Source: Bryum argenteum
Lineage: Eukaryota; Streptophyta; Bryopsida; Bryales; Bryaceae
NCBI GenBank assembly: GCA_037043015.1
Contig: CM073327.1
Location: forward strand, 974,727-1,038,726
Direction of reading: 5' to 3'
DNA: 64,000 bases
Of this stretch, positions 11,505 through 25,800 are shown piece by piece (the first letter of the stretch is position 1; every line of letters begins with the position of its first letter). The notes under the pieces were generated by a model. It was not told where the DNA came from and ran no database searches. It saw nothing but the letters and a program-made list of their open reading frames with translations. Made by a program: the position numbers and the translations under genes.

Positions 11505-14500
11505 ATGGCCGAGACGACGTGCTCCGATGATGAACGACGGGATGAGCAATCACAGGCTACTGCTACACGAGACTCCCACTCCCATTCCAACTCGAATTCT
11601 GGTAACCAATGCGACTTCATCTGCTCCTCTTGCTGGATTTGTATCTGTGCTTCTTACTTCATAAGTCGCTATTTTCTTCGAAATCTTGCAAACAAGGAAG
11701 AACTGTAAACCCCTAAACCCCCTCCTATTTCCGTTAAGAAAGTGGAATCTTGCTGTTGCCAAAGTTTCTCATTCTCTTTCACTCTCAGCGTGGCGTGTAT
11801 TTACTTGCAGGAGAGCAACTCAGTCCTGTACTTCTAAATGCAATTCGAAATGCTCGGTGTTATGCCAGAGTTGAAGAGCAAGACTTCACTGCAGGATGCA
11901 GTCTCAAGCAGCCTCTCTCCAAAGAAGAAACAAAACAAGAATTCATGGATTTCATCGATGGCAAGGTCATCATGGAAGAAAAGAACATGGAGGTGACTAC
12001 ACCTGATTTTCTGGAGGTCCTTGAGGACATTTCTAATATTATCCTTTTTGGAGTAAGGGGTAAAGCCTTGCACAATATCAATGAGAAGAAGCCTACAATC
12101 GGTATTCAGCATGAAGTAGTAAAGATCAAGGAAGAGAAGTGTACACTGGGTTTTCAGCACCATGAGGTAGTGAAGATCAAGGAAGAGAAGGCTACAGTGG
12201 GTTATCAGCACTATGAAGTAGTGAAGATCAAGGAAGCGAAGTCAACAGATGGTAGCCAACAACATGAATCGGTAAGTTCTTGCACACTATACCTTTCGAA
12301 AAAGCATATGAATTCAGTTTCTTACTAGAAACATGTGCTTTTCTGCCCACATTAATCGAATAACATTCGTTGGATTCTATTAGGATGCACTCGTACACAT
12401 TGATTCTTCAAGTGAGGAGGACATAATGCTTGGGGATGAAATTGCAAGAAGAACATGTAGGCAACAATTCCAATCTAAGTTGCAACAAGCGGTGAAAAGG
12501 TACAAATCGGTCCGTATAAATTGGTTACTTTTGTTGGTTGTATGACTGTTTAAGCTGCCACAGTCTGCTCCTAGAGGACTCGATCTTAGTTCGTGATGTT
12601 TCTGAGTGTAGTGATGAATATTCACAAGTTTGTCCTTGTGTTACATTACACTAAATATGTTGATTTATTGAATCTTGTTTTGGATCTATTTTGCAGGGTT
12701 ACCTATCCATCTAGGTACACTTAGCTCATCCCACTCCTCTAAAATACCATTTACTTTATGTAGTAATGGAGGGTTGGGACTTGCACGTCATTGTTCAAAG
12801 TTGCAAGATTTGCATATATATTGAACTCGGTGCAAGGATATTGGGTGTATGATGTAGGACGGACGTAGAGGCAATAGATATTTTGGCTTCTGATCTTCGA
12901 CGATTGGAGCCATCCCAGTTTTTGAATGACACAATTATTGACTTTTATGTCAGGTACAGTGATGTCAATTCTACTCTTCAGATGTTTTATACTTGAAATT
13001 CACAATATAGTAAGTAGTTCCTATCAAGAAGCAAGGTTCTTAATCTTGATTATCCTCAAAAGTTAACATATCTCACTTGTTCTCTGTTATTTGTACAGAT
13101 ACATTCAAAGGGAACTTCTGAGCAAGGAGGAATGTGATCGATTCTACTTCTTCAATTGCTTCTTTTATAAGAAATTGAGTATCTTAGCTAAAAACAAGGT
13201 ATGCAAGAACGTATGCCAAAAATTAATCATCTGTTGTTTCACATGACAAATCTGCACGAATAACATTCGTTGGATTCCCTTGTTGCTCCTTTCAAGTTCC
13301 ATTTATAAACTCTCAAACCCGTCAAGATCGGTTTGTCATACAGTATGAGATTTGTGGACAGATTTGTGACATGTTCACTCCTAACATCAATTTTTCCTCG
13401 AGAGAAGAAGACAGATGTCCACAAGGAATATCATAAGATCTTGAAGTGGACAAGGGACGTTAATATATTTGAGAAAGATTATCTCATCATCCCGGTTCAT
13501 GACATGTGAGTTTCAAGTTATTTTTAGCGTTACATGAGGGTTCTGCCTAATTCTTTTAAGTTATCCGTTCAATTGTTCTATTTTACTTCATTCTTTTATG
13601 TGGTTACCAACAACATCATCTCTATACATGCTTTGTATCATTCCTCTCAATTGCAGGTTGCACTGGAGTCTGGCAATCGTTTGCTTCCCTAAATGTGAAC
13701 CTGGAAGTTCAAGTCACTGTGAGCGATGCATCTTGCATCTTGATTCTTTGCCTCATGGACATGAGAGCTATACTGTATTTCAGCTACTTCGCAGGTGAGA
13801 ACTATCTCTTGGACTCTCACTCTCTCTTGAACATGTGTAGCACTTAAACTAATTCGAGATAATTTGATAGCAGCCTGATACTCGGTCAGCATTCAAGGGA
13901 TTTACAAGGCACTAGACAAGTCTACCTGAATAGCACACGGATAAAATGACAGGAGAAAAAGTTAGCAGACATTTATCTTACGTACAACAAGGTTATCGTC
14001 GAAATGGGCGAGCGAGTCTAGTGCAGCGATCTGTTAACCAAAGGCATACAAAATTCATAAGGCATGCTTCAAACACCTGAAAGCTTGCCTGTAGCAGGGT
14101 ATCAAAGGGATTTTTAACATGTGCAAGATTAGCAGCTTGCTTAGTGATAGCATTGATAGCATTGGCCCTTCCACTTTCGAAATTTCACACTCCTCTTCGC
14201 AAGAATGTCAAGCCTGACCTTTGTTTTTCCTCTTCCACTTTCTCATTTCTTCTCACCAAAAAGCGGGATCACACGAGGGTGCCGTTGTTCCACGTTCTTC
14301 AATCCTCTTCTTGGTACCGGCGTTGTAAGTTCATCATGGTGTTGACGAGTGTCCAATGCCTTTGGAACTTCTGATGGTATGTTGTTGTTTGCAGGTATCT
14401 TTTGGCGAAGTGGAAAGATATGTATGGGGGAGTTAAAAGGGGACGTGACGATTGTAACCACATATCAACACAGATGATCATACCAGGCAAGAGAGTCCCG

Positions 14501-15008
14501 GTATGTGGACGTACTCATACTTAACATAGAGGGCCAAGTGCGACTTTATCTTCAAGATTTCGTTGGTTAAGTATGAGTTGTCTTATTGTACCGAGATGGT
14601 ATCAAGGATATGCTCTTGTGCCCAAATTAATTGCACCTTTTTTAAATGGGTCACCTACAGGTTCCGTTGCAGGAGAATTTATCAGATTGTGGCCTTTTTC
14701 TCCTTCATTATGCCTCGAAATTCGTAAAAAATGCTCCAAAAACAATGAAGCTGAGTGATGTGAAGAATGTGGTAAGTCCTATTGATTTTCATCCACTTTT
14801 GTTGTATCTCTATTTTACGAATCTCCTATTGTTACATGAAATCATGAGAGGCTTATCGTATTGAATAAAGTGTATACTGCATTCTGATATGCGTAACAGA
14901 TTTCGGCTTTTTTGTCAGTTCGGTGAGCAATGGTTCCCTCCTAGTGAAGCCTCAAATTTAAGAGCAGCAATCCGAACACAACTTCGGAAGCTATTTAAAG
15001 AGAACTGA
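11505..15008 (+). CDS. ULP2-type SUMO-specific cysteine protease
   Basis: Joins 11505-11601, 11811-12271, 12384-12499, 12697-12714, 12858-12953, 13099-13198, 13405-13505, 13657-13794, 14395-14500, 14661-14771 and 14919-15008. All phases agree and the total is 1434 nt (477 aa). It belongs to peptidase family C48 and removes or edits SUMO chains in the nucleus; the closest plant relatives are SPF1/SPF2 (ULP2-like), judged from RVTYPSR, FLNDTIIDFYVRYIQ, LKWTRDVNIFEKDYLIIP and EQWFPPSEASNLR. The catalytic residues are in place: His332 (HWSL), Asp359 (LHLDSL), Gln415 and Cys421 (QENLSDCG). Residues about 133-182 are three 17-aa repeats with VVKIKEE; the first two contain the SUMO acceptor consensus IKEE. 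Residues 189-199 (LVHIDSSSEED) match a SUMO-interacting motif. At 477 aa it is shorter than Arabidopsis relatives as I recall them, mainly in the terminal regions. Confidence 0.92.
12107..12268 (+). repeat. 51-bp in-frame tandem repeat in the SUMO protease gene
   Basis: Three imperfect copies of a 51-bp unit encode the motif EVVKIKEEK-T-G-QH. Being a multiple of three, the repeat keeps the frame. Copies one and two carry IKEE; in copy three it has become IKEA, which loses the acceptor consensus. Confidence 0.9.
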
Positions 15009-16805
15009 GGGGTTATGAAGATTGTGAAGATGTACGAGCCACGGGACTTTGGTGCTATATTTAGGCATTTACTTGCGCTCAACGCTTATGGATGACAAAG
15101 TTGAGTTCTAGTGTAGACACATTGAAATATCGTATTAACGTAACATCAATGCTCAGTACATGAGGTTTTGCACGTCCTTTCTGATCTGAGTATAATATTT
15201 CATGCTTCCTAGGCCAGTTCATGCTTCTCTATCTCATTCTTTCAATGACGCTTTGCAGAGCACGGGTCTACATCGAAGGTCGTCACTATCAAGCCTGCAC
15301 CTCCTGGGTTGAAGGCAGGTTTGAATATCACATTTATCGTACTTGCCCCGACCTCTCTAACTCTCTCAAATGTTGGACATTGAGGTATTCAAGTAGGCAT
15401 GTGCAGCTTTCTCGAGCACGTATCGTGTGCAGGTCGACAATATTTCAGCGGAAGATTATTCTGCAAAGAGTATCGAGCTCGCAGTGCGGCAAAAAGTCTC
15501 TTCTCTTCCAACTTCAGCTTGCAGGAAATGCACGAATCATCCGCTTCAATCGTTGATTTTTGGATTGCGGGCGAAAGGAGCTCCAAGTACCATCAGGGAG
15601 CACGTGACGTATACTCAAATGAAACAACCTACTCACTTATTGGTAGATTCAAGTGTGGAATGTAATGAGACGGTTATGGAGCTCTGTGTAAAGTGTCTTT
15701 TTTTCAGTTGCATCTCAATCATCCAAAGCATACTTCTTTCTGCTTGTTACAGCTGTTCACATTCTTCAGGACGAAGTTTTTGTAGTTTTTCATTATTATT
15801 TCAGAAACAATGTATCATTATACTAAAACTGTATCTAGAACAAGAACGATCGCTTGCTTGGCGGGGTGACACTTCTTGGTTCTTTCTGAGACACAGGTGA
15901 CGATACCTCAACATCTTAAGGCTGTAATGGCAAGAAAGTTTCAAAGGTTTGAGTTTTGGTTAAGGTGCAAACATTTGGATGTATGAGACCAATAAGGTCG
16001 GCAATTTTAGCAGCATATGTAAGAGATAACAGTTCTTCAATTTTCAAATGGTCACTATGTCCTCGAAACTGATCCATATTATAAGTACAGTGTATGGAAA
16101 AGATAATTTAGAAGAAAAGTGCCAATGTATGGAAAGTTTTCAATGAAAGCATAAAATTTTATGAACACACTTCGTCTTCTACATACTTTTTACTATTTAC
16201 CTTCAGCTTCTTTCAAGGCCTCCATATGGTGAGGTATCATAGAACACTGCATTTGTATGCCTACATTTACAAATTTTGATTCGAGTTGGCACAAGAAGCT
16301 TTGCGTTGGCAGGCAATAAATAGTTGCATACACATCATTAAGTGAAATGATTGCTTGTAGCTCCTTTTACATATGTGGATTGAATACTATGTAAATGATG
16401 GTTCTCATCTAGTTTACTATCATGCAAATGATAGTTCTAAATTAAACCGTAACAGACATGATAATTGAAAGTTTCAATTCTTTACTAACCCCAAAATGTG
16501 CAAGTCCATTCCTAGTCTAGAAACTTCTTCGTCAAGATGTCATAAAGGCAATCTAGACTGATTCTGTCTATCCAGCTTTTGACGTTATACTGAGCGTGCC
16601 AAAGTAGCAGAAACTTAACATAAAATATTTCACATCAACAACCTACATAGACGGTCTCAGAATCAAGAGGAGAACAACTCACAACTCCAGTTACCGCAAT
16701 CAACTGGTTTCAACTTTCACAATATAAAACTCCACTTACGTGTATATATTTGACACACATAAATAAATGTACCAAGGACATTTTCCCAGGTAGAAAAGTA
16801 CTAGA
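15009..16805. other. Tail-to-tail region between SUMO protease and SEC8
   Basis: This should hold the 3' UTRs of both converging genes. Two well-formed plus-strand exon signatures lie at 15259-15318 (acceptor TTTGCAG, donor AGGTTT) and from 15433 (acceptor GTGTGCAG). They join in phase to give STSKVVTIKPAPPGLKAG and then a Ser-rich stretch. They follow the TGA of the protease gene, so they would be spliced 3' UTR or a small separate gene. From 15.9 kb on the DNA is AT-rich with nothing recognisable. Confidence 0.4.
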
Positions 16806-19800
16806 CTAGAACTTTCCAGGAGCTAAGATTCTACCAATTCGTTGCACAGCATCTGGGGGCACTTCCCTCCCGGGAACATTTACCTTCAATAAAGCTGAGT
16901 ACCTGCATTTCGGTGCACCAACACATGTATTAGCATCTCCTTGTATTTCTTGGTTAATCGTAGCATTGCGTGGGAAAGAAAATACCGCATGACTACAACT
17001 CAGTAACAGCAGAAAGCAGAAGTCGACTCAAGATATCGGAACAACAGGGCCAGGAAAATAGTGCAAGTTGCATACGACTAGGATGACACAACTAGAAAAC
17101 GAGCTTGTGCCACTACAAAATCTGAATAAAAGACATTTTGACTTACTCGGAAAACGAGAAAAGGACGTCGTGTTCTGTGACAAATGCAAGGAGTGCCTGC
17201 AGAAAGCGATCCATTAGTCACTGTTGAAGGAAGCAGAAGATTTGGACCACTTTTGCACCTTGCATCGAGTTCTTAACAGAGCTACTATCAGAAGATAGAA
17301 AGAACATCAAAGAACACACTCAATACCATATGAAAACATGAGCAAATTAATACCTCAAAGGGAAGGTTCAAGCACTCGTAATATGTCCGGACACGATCTA
17401 GACGCTCTTCAAGAAATTGACCACTGCTTGCGGCCAGAGAAGCCAATGCCTACAGCAATTGAAGCATCGTTAGCATGTGCTGACAAAACCCTTAGCAAAA
17501 GTGGAAGGGATTAACAAAAGTAAGATTCTATCACACTGTTCATGTCATCTGTTGTTGGCTTGATTTGCGGTGTGTAGTTTATGCAACAGCCTACAGCGGT
17601 TCCGAACAGAGAATATTGGAGTTAATCCTTCATATTGATGATGAGAATCTGATTTTTAAGATGGTGTAAACTAAGAAAAAGTACCTGTTGAAGTGCAATG
17701 CAGTTACGGCAGATTTGACGTACTCCCAGCATATTTACAGACTCCATCTCGTTTAGTCCCTGGTGTTCCATCGAAAGGAATGTTACAAGATCACAGTACT
17801 TTTCAAACAAGATACGTAAATCCGTAACCCTGAACTAAATTTTGGGTTCATGGTCGGTTGTTTGAAAAGTTAAAATGTAGAAGAGCTCGTAAATGCAAAG
17901 ATAAGAAATATTTAAAATTCCTCCTCATAAAATCTCTACAAAATGGTTCACAGCTCCACACCAAATGAGCTGATCTGCGCTAAGCCCAACCGCAAAACGC
18001 CATCGGCAACTATGTAATAACATTGGAGGAACAAGGGAAATGTCCATAGCATACTATATTCTGCATATTCTTATAAAGATCGAACTGATAAACCATGCAT
18101 TCACTAAAATCGCGCATATTGTGGTCCGGATACGCTTCTGACAAAATATGTATAAGAAAGGTAAATGAGTTATACCTTAATGAAAGCTGTGGCCGACACA
18201 CTGCAGATACCGCCAAATATGTAACTACGCTTTAACGGTGGCACATAGGCAGCCATCTCCTCGTCCCTTCTTGCAATCTACAAGCGATACACTGAAATGA
18301 GTACCAAATACAAATACCTTCTCCCCTGCAACCTACCATGCTGATTGTAACTCAGTAAATTGTATATGTATATCCTCTTGATAGCTTTGTGCTATTCCTA
18401 GAGGTTATGTTTCCTTAGTTTCAGTTCCGTAGAGGCACCCCTCGTAAAAAAAGAAAATGGCCACAGATATACCTGAGTCGTGAGGCCAACTATAAAGTCT
18501 TCTGGTTCTTCAGCATCTTGGTCAGTGACATAGACTCTTCCCGACATGCTCTGCACTCGTGTCCACTCGTGAGTATTTAGGATATAGGGTTCAGCATTCA
18601 CGAATAGAGAAGGCGTGCGTGTGAACACACAATTCAATAAAAGCTGTAGAGAAAGCATATCTCAGAATCAAACCGACTTAACAGCGGAGCTGACCTGCAG
18701 ATGATAGATAGCCTCCAACTGCATCTCGACTCGAAGGGTTCGGAGGCACTCGGCAGAAAGAGCGCTGTATTTTTCAGCCAAAATACCTAGACCTGCAGTG
18801 AGAACACTGCTTGTACGCCGATGATGATGAACTCTGTGCATTGAGGTTTTCCTTTTCATTGGAGATCCTGGTGTAGTAGGTTGTCGTTGTCCTAATCTGT
18901 CAATTACATGATATACAAAGTGCAACAGAGATTATAACTTAAACTTAGTCAACGTGGCTCCCAGAGACTACAATAAACCTGATGGACAAACTCAGTCTTG
19001 ATAACATCAGAGATCTGTGCGCTGAGATGATAGCAAGTGGCATAATGGTGTAAACGTCCGTGTAAAGACAAGGACGCCCTCATCCAGATAAGGCAAGACC
19101 TCTGATGTAATGAATAGTAGACTTACTGTTGAGCCGACTCAGACAGAAAGTCCAGAGAATCACTCAGAGCAGCTAGAAGCACCAGTTTATGATTGTCACT
19201 GATCAGTTGCTCCTGATTTGAACACAAGATATCGCATGTCAGACATTTAGAGCTGTGAGGGAACGCTAAAAAACGAATAAAAATGTTCCACATGACTAGA
19301 TCTACGGTACAATTCTCAACCGACACTGTAGGCTAAAACTCTATACAAGACTTTGACAAATCTACACATCTAAATTGACCCACTCTAAAGAAGATGTTGC
19401 TAGGTGATAACGGGTTTAACTACTTTTCACTACTCCAGAATATGCACCAGGAAAGATTCTGCTTCAAAACCGTTCGATGGAAACAGCACAAAACTAGTTT
19501 CAGCTAGCCGAAAGTGGAATCCAAGATGAACTGAGATAATTTCAAAAAACCTCCGTAGACTTGCAAATTTGTAACTAACAAGGCGGACAATGAACTTACA
19601 AATGCCCTACCTGTTTGATAGGTCGCAAGCTAAGCAGGAGGTTGTTCAGTTCCATTTCAACTTCTAGGCCCTCCATATCATAAGGGCCATCTGCTGTTAC
19701 TTTCTGACCAAGTTGTAGAAGGTACGGTGCATCGAGAAGGGTATTAGCTGGTTCTTGCTTCATCAAATTTGCTATATCCGGTCTCCCAATCACACTCGAG

Positions 19801-22800
19801 CTCAAGCTTCCCAGAACTGCCTGCATTATTGAATAATCTGATCCATTTACTACATTTTTAACGAAGTAACTGCATGCATTACAAATTTCTTAGACATACA
19901 AGTATATAACGAGATAGATGCTCATACACAGCAATCAGCAATCAAGAAGTACGATAGAATATAAAATACCTCCGTATAGGCAGCCCGACAACGCTCTAGT
20001 GTGCGTTCAAGAAGTGTTTGAACAAGCTCCAAAATCTCCCCAGCGTACATAGGCATTGCTTGTGCCCACCCAAGAACCTAGGACACAAGAGCATTGGGTT
20101 AAGATCACCTATTGATAAGTGCGTTCTGCAGCCCTCTAAAACATGTAAACTCATCTACTCAGCGGGCTCTAATACTGCAAACGTATATGCACTCGGTAGT
20201 AAACAATCGTTGAATACAATAACAAGTAATTGCAGTTAAAAATGATGCCTACTTCGGTTATCAACTGATTTGCTGCTAAAGGCCCATACAATACAGGCCT
20301 GCCCCGTTCCAAAGATGGTTCATACACCGCCCCTGGATGAGCCTTCAGTCGAAAAGCAGAAGGGCCTGACATAGGAACAACGTTTGTGAGTGTCTCGTAC
20401 CAATTCACGATTGAAGGACGAGTGAAATCTAGATCAAACCGAGATTTGTCTCCTTGGAGTCGAGTTCTCTTTGCCTCTTGAGAGACTAAAGGTTGTACTA
20501 CGCATATCTTTTACTGACTGAAATCTCACAAAATTATATCAAATTTCATTCTTGAAACTAGATGTCCTGTATGACTCTTGTTGTAGGATCAAAACACAAA
20601 CCTACTACACGTTGAAAATATCCTCGGAGAAAATAAACGCTTAACCGGGAAAAAATAAAAAAATAAAGACAGCAATGGATTCAACTGATTTCTACAACAA
20701 AGGCAACTCGAAGCATAGAAGATACATCTTATATTTCAGCTAGTGTACAGCAGCGTGGTTTTCAAAATATTCGTAATGATACAAATCTTACTTGCAAGTG
20801 CGTCAGCCACACGTGTACGATAATCCACGTACACAATGGGAAGGAACTGGTCTTTGACAAAGTTTTCAATAAAACTTTGGAGACCTTCATTTCTGTAACA
20901 ACGTATAGAAGTCAATATTCTACAAAAGCGAGAAAACAGCCGCACCAAAAGTACGATACGCAGTGAGCAGGGACAAAAAGGACAGAGTGCATCATCAATG
21001 TATAAGGACCTACGCAAAAAGTCAACACGATCAGGAGCTCACCCAAGGTTAGCATACTTCATAGGAAGCAAAGACATAACCTTATCTGTAAACTGCATAT
21101 AAGTAAACGGTTAGTATATACACACAATTTTTGCGCGAATCATGTTGAAGTTGATTGATCCGACCATACTTAAAACTGGTCAACACCAAATCTACCCGAA
21201 CAGTATGATAATCTGGCTATCCGATGTAAAAACCAAGCACAAATACAAGGATAAAAAGAAAAACAATAGATAGTATGTTCAATTAATCGTGACAATGAGA
21301 CCTGAAGAATAGGTCGGTAAACAGCAGACGTAAGATAAATGCCACGTTCCGGAAGAACGGCGCTTGTGCCGTAACCTTCTTGAGAGATGTTTGAGGATCT
21401 TCGATTGCGCGCACTGCGCAAACTATCTCCATTTAAACGGTCATTAGCTTCTACACAACCCAAGGTGCCACGATTAGTCAAGTGCTCGGGCAGAGAGATT
21501 GTAGAGGAAGAACGACTACCAGATACTAAGAAGCACTTCACCAACTATCGGTACACAAAGACTACATGCATTACTTACCCAAATTGAAGCTGAAGTAAGA
21601 GAAATAGAACTACCCCGCCAACGATGTCCATTGCGTTGACCCAAAAACAAGACCCTACGCTACGTTAACGAGGTCTACTTAAATTGTTGAAAAACCGAAA
21701 GCAAATATTTGTAAAAGTAATGAAGTCCAGGTTCGGCTTTTCAAAAGAATTCAGGACGCACCAGGAAGACTAAGTACGGTGTCAGTAAATCGGAAGGCAA
21801 ACGACAACCCCTCCTCAGATGCCACTCTGCAAAAAGCGTCTACACATGTTACTTCCAAAAGATACAGACTCAATTGAACTTATCAAATGTACCCAGAGTA
21901 AGGCTGCTGGATTATATGACTCAAAGAAGAAATAAACTACATGAAACCATGAAGTAAACAAAAAACGAAGTATAACAAGAAACAATTCAAGAGACGTAGA
22001 TAACTAACCAACAACTGTTAAACAAAGCGTGCAGATTATATCTTCTAGCTCTACCAATATTGCTTGGGACACACAATCAGTAGGTACTAGAAACTAGGTG
22101 ATAAAAGTAACAAATAAAAGAATTGGGAAGATTATCGAACTTTGAGTCTGGATTGGCCTCGTCCTTCTTGTGCACTGCATGCCGTTTCCTGCTTTAACAT
22201 AAAGCATAATTAGTTGAGAAAGAAGGATGTCAGTGCACGGCGACGTAAGAAAGGACAAAATATCTTCGATCTAGGTGAACATTGACTGTATAAAACGATC
22301 CCACCGGAGGTAAGGTTAGGATAGTTCGTAACGTATTTGATGCAGGAGATTATGGAGCCCATCCAAGAACTTGACGTATCTAAGTGCTAAATATGACGCA
22401 TCTACAATTGGGACCATATATCAGCTCCCTATTTCACAACTTCTATTCTTACAAATACAAGTTCTTAAGTTCTTGCTGCTTGCAACACACACACGGCAGA
22501 ACCATACTTTGCCATATGAGGATCGGCCTTGCTGGCCAATCTCGCTGTTTGTACGGCCGCATCAGCAGAAGCGGCATCAGGTGTTGCTCGCAATATGTCA
22601 CATATAAGCTGCTGGCATTCACTCTGAATACAACAACCACAAGCTTAGGATGAACTATGCATTTGCGCAAGGACCTGCCATAAGATTGCAAAATAACCCT
22701 GTGTGATACTTTCTATCTCCATTTCCACTTTTTAATCTAAGGTATAAATGCATCACACTTTCAAAGCGCTGCCATGAAAGCATGGCCGGTGAAACGAAAA

Positions 22801-25800
22801 ATAGTACATTCGTAGCAATACCTGAATTACAGTCAGCGCAAAGCCTATACTATAGCCTCCAGTTGCTCCGTTAACGTCTGCATCATTGAGCCATGCCGGA
22901 TTGCCGTTACCCTGGGTAGCATAAGCACCACCAAGATCGCCTACATTAGCCTTTGCCTCCATCAACTCCCCAACAAGCACATGGTTTTCTGCAGATGATA
23001 CATGCGACAGCTGATTAAAGCTAAAGCATATATATGTCAAATATAAGCATATTCAACGTACGAAATCATATCGTGATCAAACAGAACAAAGGCATGAAAA
23101 CGAACATATTAGACAATGACGGAATGTTTCTTAGTCCAGCAAATGATCATAAGGAAGGCATCCGAGCATTTCAGGTGGAAAGAATGGAATTACCAAGGAT
23201 GTGAGTGACAAGGTCTAAGATAGACAGAAGGAGATCACGAGCTGCAATCTGAGCCTTCCCCATTAGCTCAACAATTGGTTCCTGCTGACCAGTAATCAAG
23301 ATACTTCCAGTTTTCCCATTCTTTTGAGAAAGATAAATCCCGATACTACCTCCTTTTAGAAGTTTGGAGACTTCATCTACCCTTGGCCGTGAAGCTTCTA
23401 TTGCAGCGGCCCGAGCTCTAATTTCAGCTGTTATCATTTCATGAACAGTGGGTCTCAACCTTTGACTGCATAATCACGAGTGCGGAGTGAGTGCGAACGT
23501 AATTTCATTGAAAGTAGGCTTGAGGCTGATCTAAACCAGGAGAATCACTTGACAGGGTTGGAAATAAAAATCCTAGCTTCACCTGATAATGCTTCCAGCA
23601 GCAGTAATCTTTCCAAGCAATGCCAGACATTCCACCATTGTCTGCAGATACTTCACTCCTTGTGGAGAATCACTCTTCAGGAGCATTTCCTGCAAAATGA
23701 CTTGTCAGGTCAGAACTGGCTACAAACAGCCACGTGCACGGCCTGCAACCACGCAATCATACTGGACGAAGGTTTCCTGATATGAAAGAATTACGGACTG
23801 TGAACTCATTTGGAGTTGATTCCGCTAGCCACGCTGGTGCAACTCGCGACAATTTTCCTTCTTCCTTCGGTAGGCCATCGTCAGCGCCATTGCTTGCCCC
23901 CCGGTTACCTTCAGACTGCTCAGTCTCTCCATTTATCAAGCTTTCACCATCAACTGATGACCTACACTCAAGCAAGCACACAGTTCAATCTGGATGCCAA
24001 CATGGGGCCACAACTACGCAGTGTATATCCAACTCTTTGAAAAGGTAGTGGTTCACTTGCGATCAGTCCACCACGTGTCCAAATACTGTAACATTGAACC
24101 AGCCATACAGTCACTGGCCTCCTTACAGCTCAAGGTGCATCCTATCTCGGAGACAGCTTGTGTGGTCTGTGAAACTACCGATGTCATAACCCGTGGAACA
24201 CGATTCAATTCAGTTTCTCCTTTAACCAACATGCCCGAAGAATGAAAGAATTTTCTGTATCATCGAGTCCTGGCAAGTACGTCTTAACGAAATCAAACAA
24301 CAGATATTAACCCCACTCGTCAAGGGCGTTCCGGCGCACCAACAATTCCAACATAGGCCCGACAAGACTCATAAGATCAAACAAACAAGTACTTCCAAAC
24401 AAAGACGAACAACCTGTCGTCGCCCAACAAAACCAACTAAAAGGGCACTTATTGTTAGCCAAACCATATTTAGTAGACTTGGCGACTAGATGTCCTCTTT
24501 TCTGAGCGGAACACCTCATCGACCCCCACATCACCAAGATCCAAAACAAAAATAATAATATTTCATCTCCACAAGGGACATAATATACATCATCGAAATG
24601 CTTACCCGTCAACAGAACCTGCTCGTCTGGCCTCCAAAACACGATCTAGCCCAGATTTCCACATCTGGCGCATAGTTCGAGTGCGTCTGGACATAGTGAG
24701 ATTTCCACTAACTGGGACGACAGCGGGGGCTATGTTGGAAATATCATCATCCTGATCGTGTGTGGTTGCCAAGTTCACACTGCTTACCAAACACCAGAGT
24801 GTAATTAAACAACGTCACTACGATTACCTGGTGTGCTATCAAAAATGACGATGAAATGTATACTATCCAGCACAGCTAAATAACACCCCTCGCGACAACA
24901 ACAAAGCTAACAGCAACTTCTCGCGACTTTTGAAAAGATATGAAAGTATTACACACCTGTATTCACCCTTGTTGTAAAGATGAAGATGTAACTCCTCCAC
25001 CACTTTATGAAACAGCACGCCACGAAGTTTGGACAACTCGCTGCGGACATCCTGAAGCGCCCCCACCTGAACACCAGAACAAACGAAGTTGATTCATATC
25101 ATACTATTCATGGCATAGAAGAAGATGGTCAATATTTGGATCTACTTGACCGCGTATGTTTAAGCGTAACGACGTAGAGAACCCGTTCTTCACGTCCATA
25201 AAGATTGATATTATTTCCTAACAGGAGGTACGTAGCCTATTCTCACGAGATCATCTGATTCTCAAATCTGGGTACAAAATAACCTTAGGGAATGACGAAC
25301 ATTACTGTCTGATGGCCTCACACTCAAATAACAGATTCTCTTGAAGCTAATTTCAATCAAGAACCAGGATTGACTTAGGCTCAGTTCTCGTCCGAGCTCA
25401 CCCTGTGGGCACCCAGTAGATCGAGGAATTGCGATAATAATCTCTAATGATCATGATACGACCAGTAGAAAGTTCCTCAAGGTACTTGAACTGCAAAGTG
25501 TCTTCTTACATATCAAAAAAAACTATCCCAACACGAGGTATTAAGAACATCAAACTCACCGACTGAATGCCTTCACGGTCCAGCATACTGATTGAATGAA
25601 GGTGGAGTTGCACAGCTGCATAGTAACGCTTCTCAAGAATCAACTTTTCTATCCTTGCAGGAACCTGCAATCATCAACTCGTCAGGCAAACGTAAAACTT
25701 AAACTGCAGAAGGCATTGTTGCTGACAGTCAGAAATGCAGCAGTGTGTTAACATGGAGTTTATTATCAACTTTCTTTGGATGTGACCCCTGTAGCTACGA

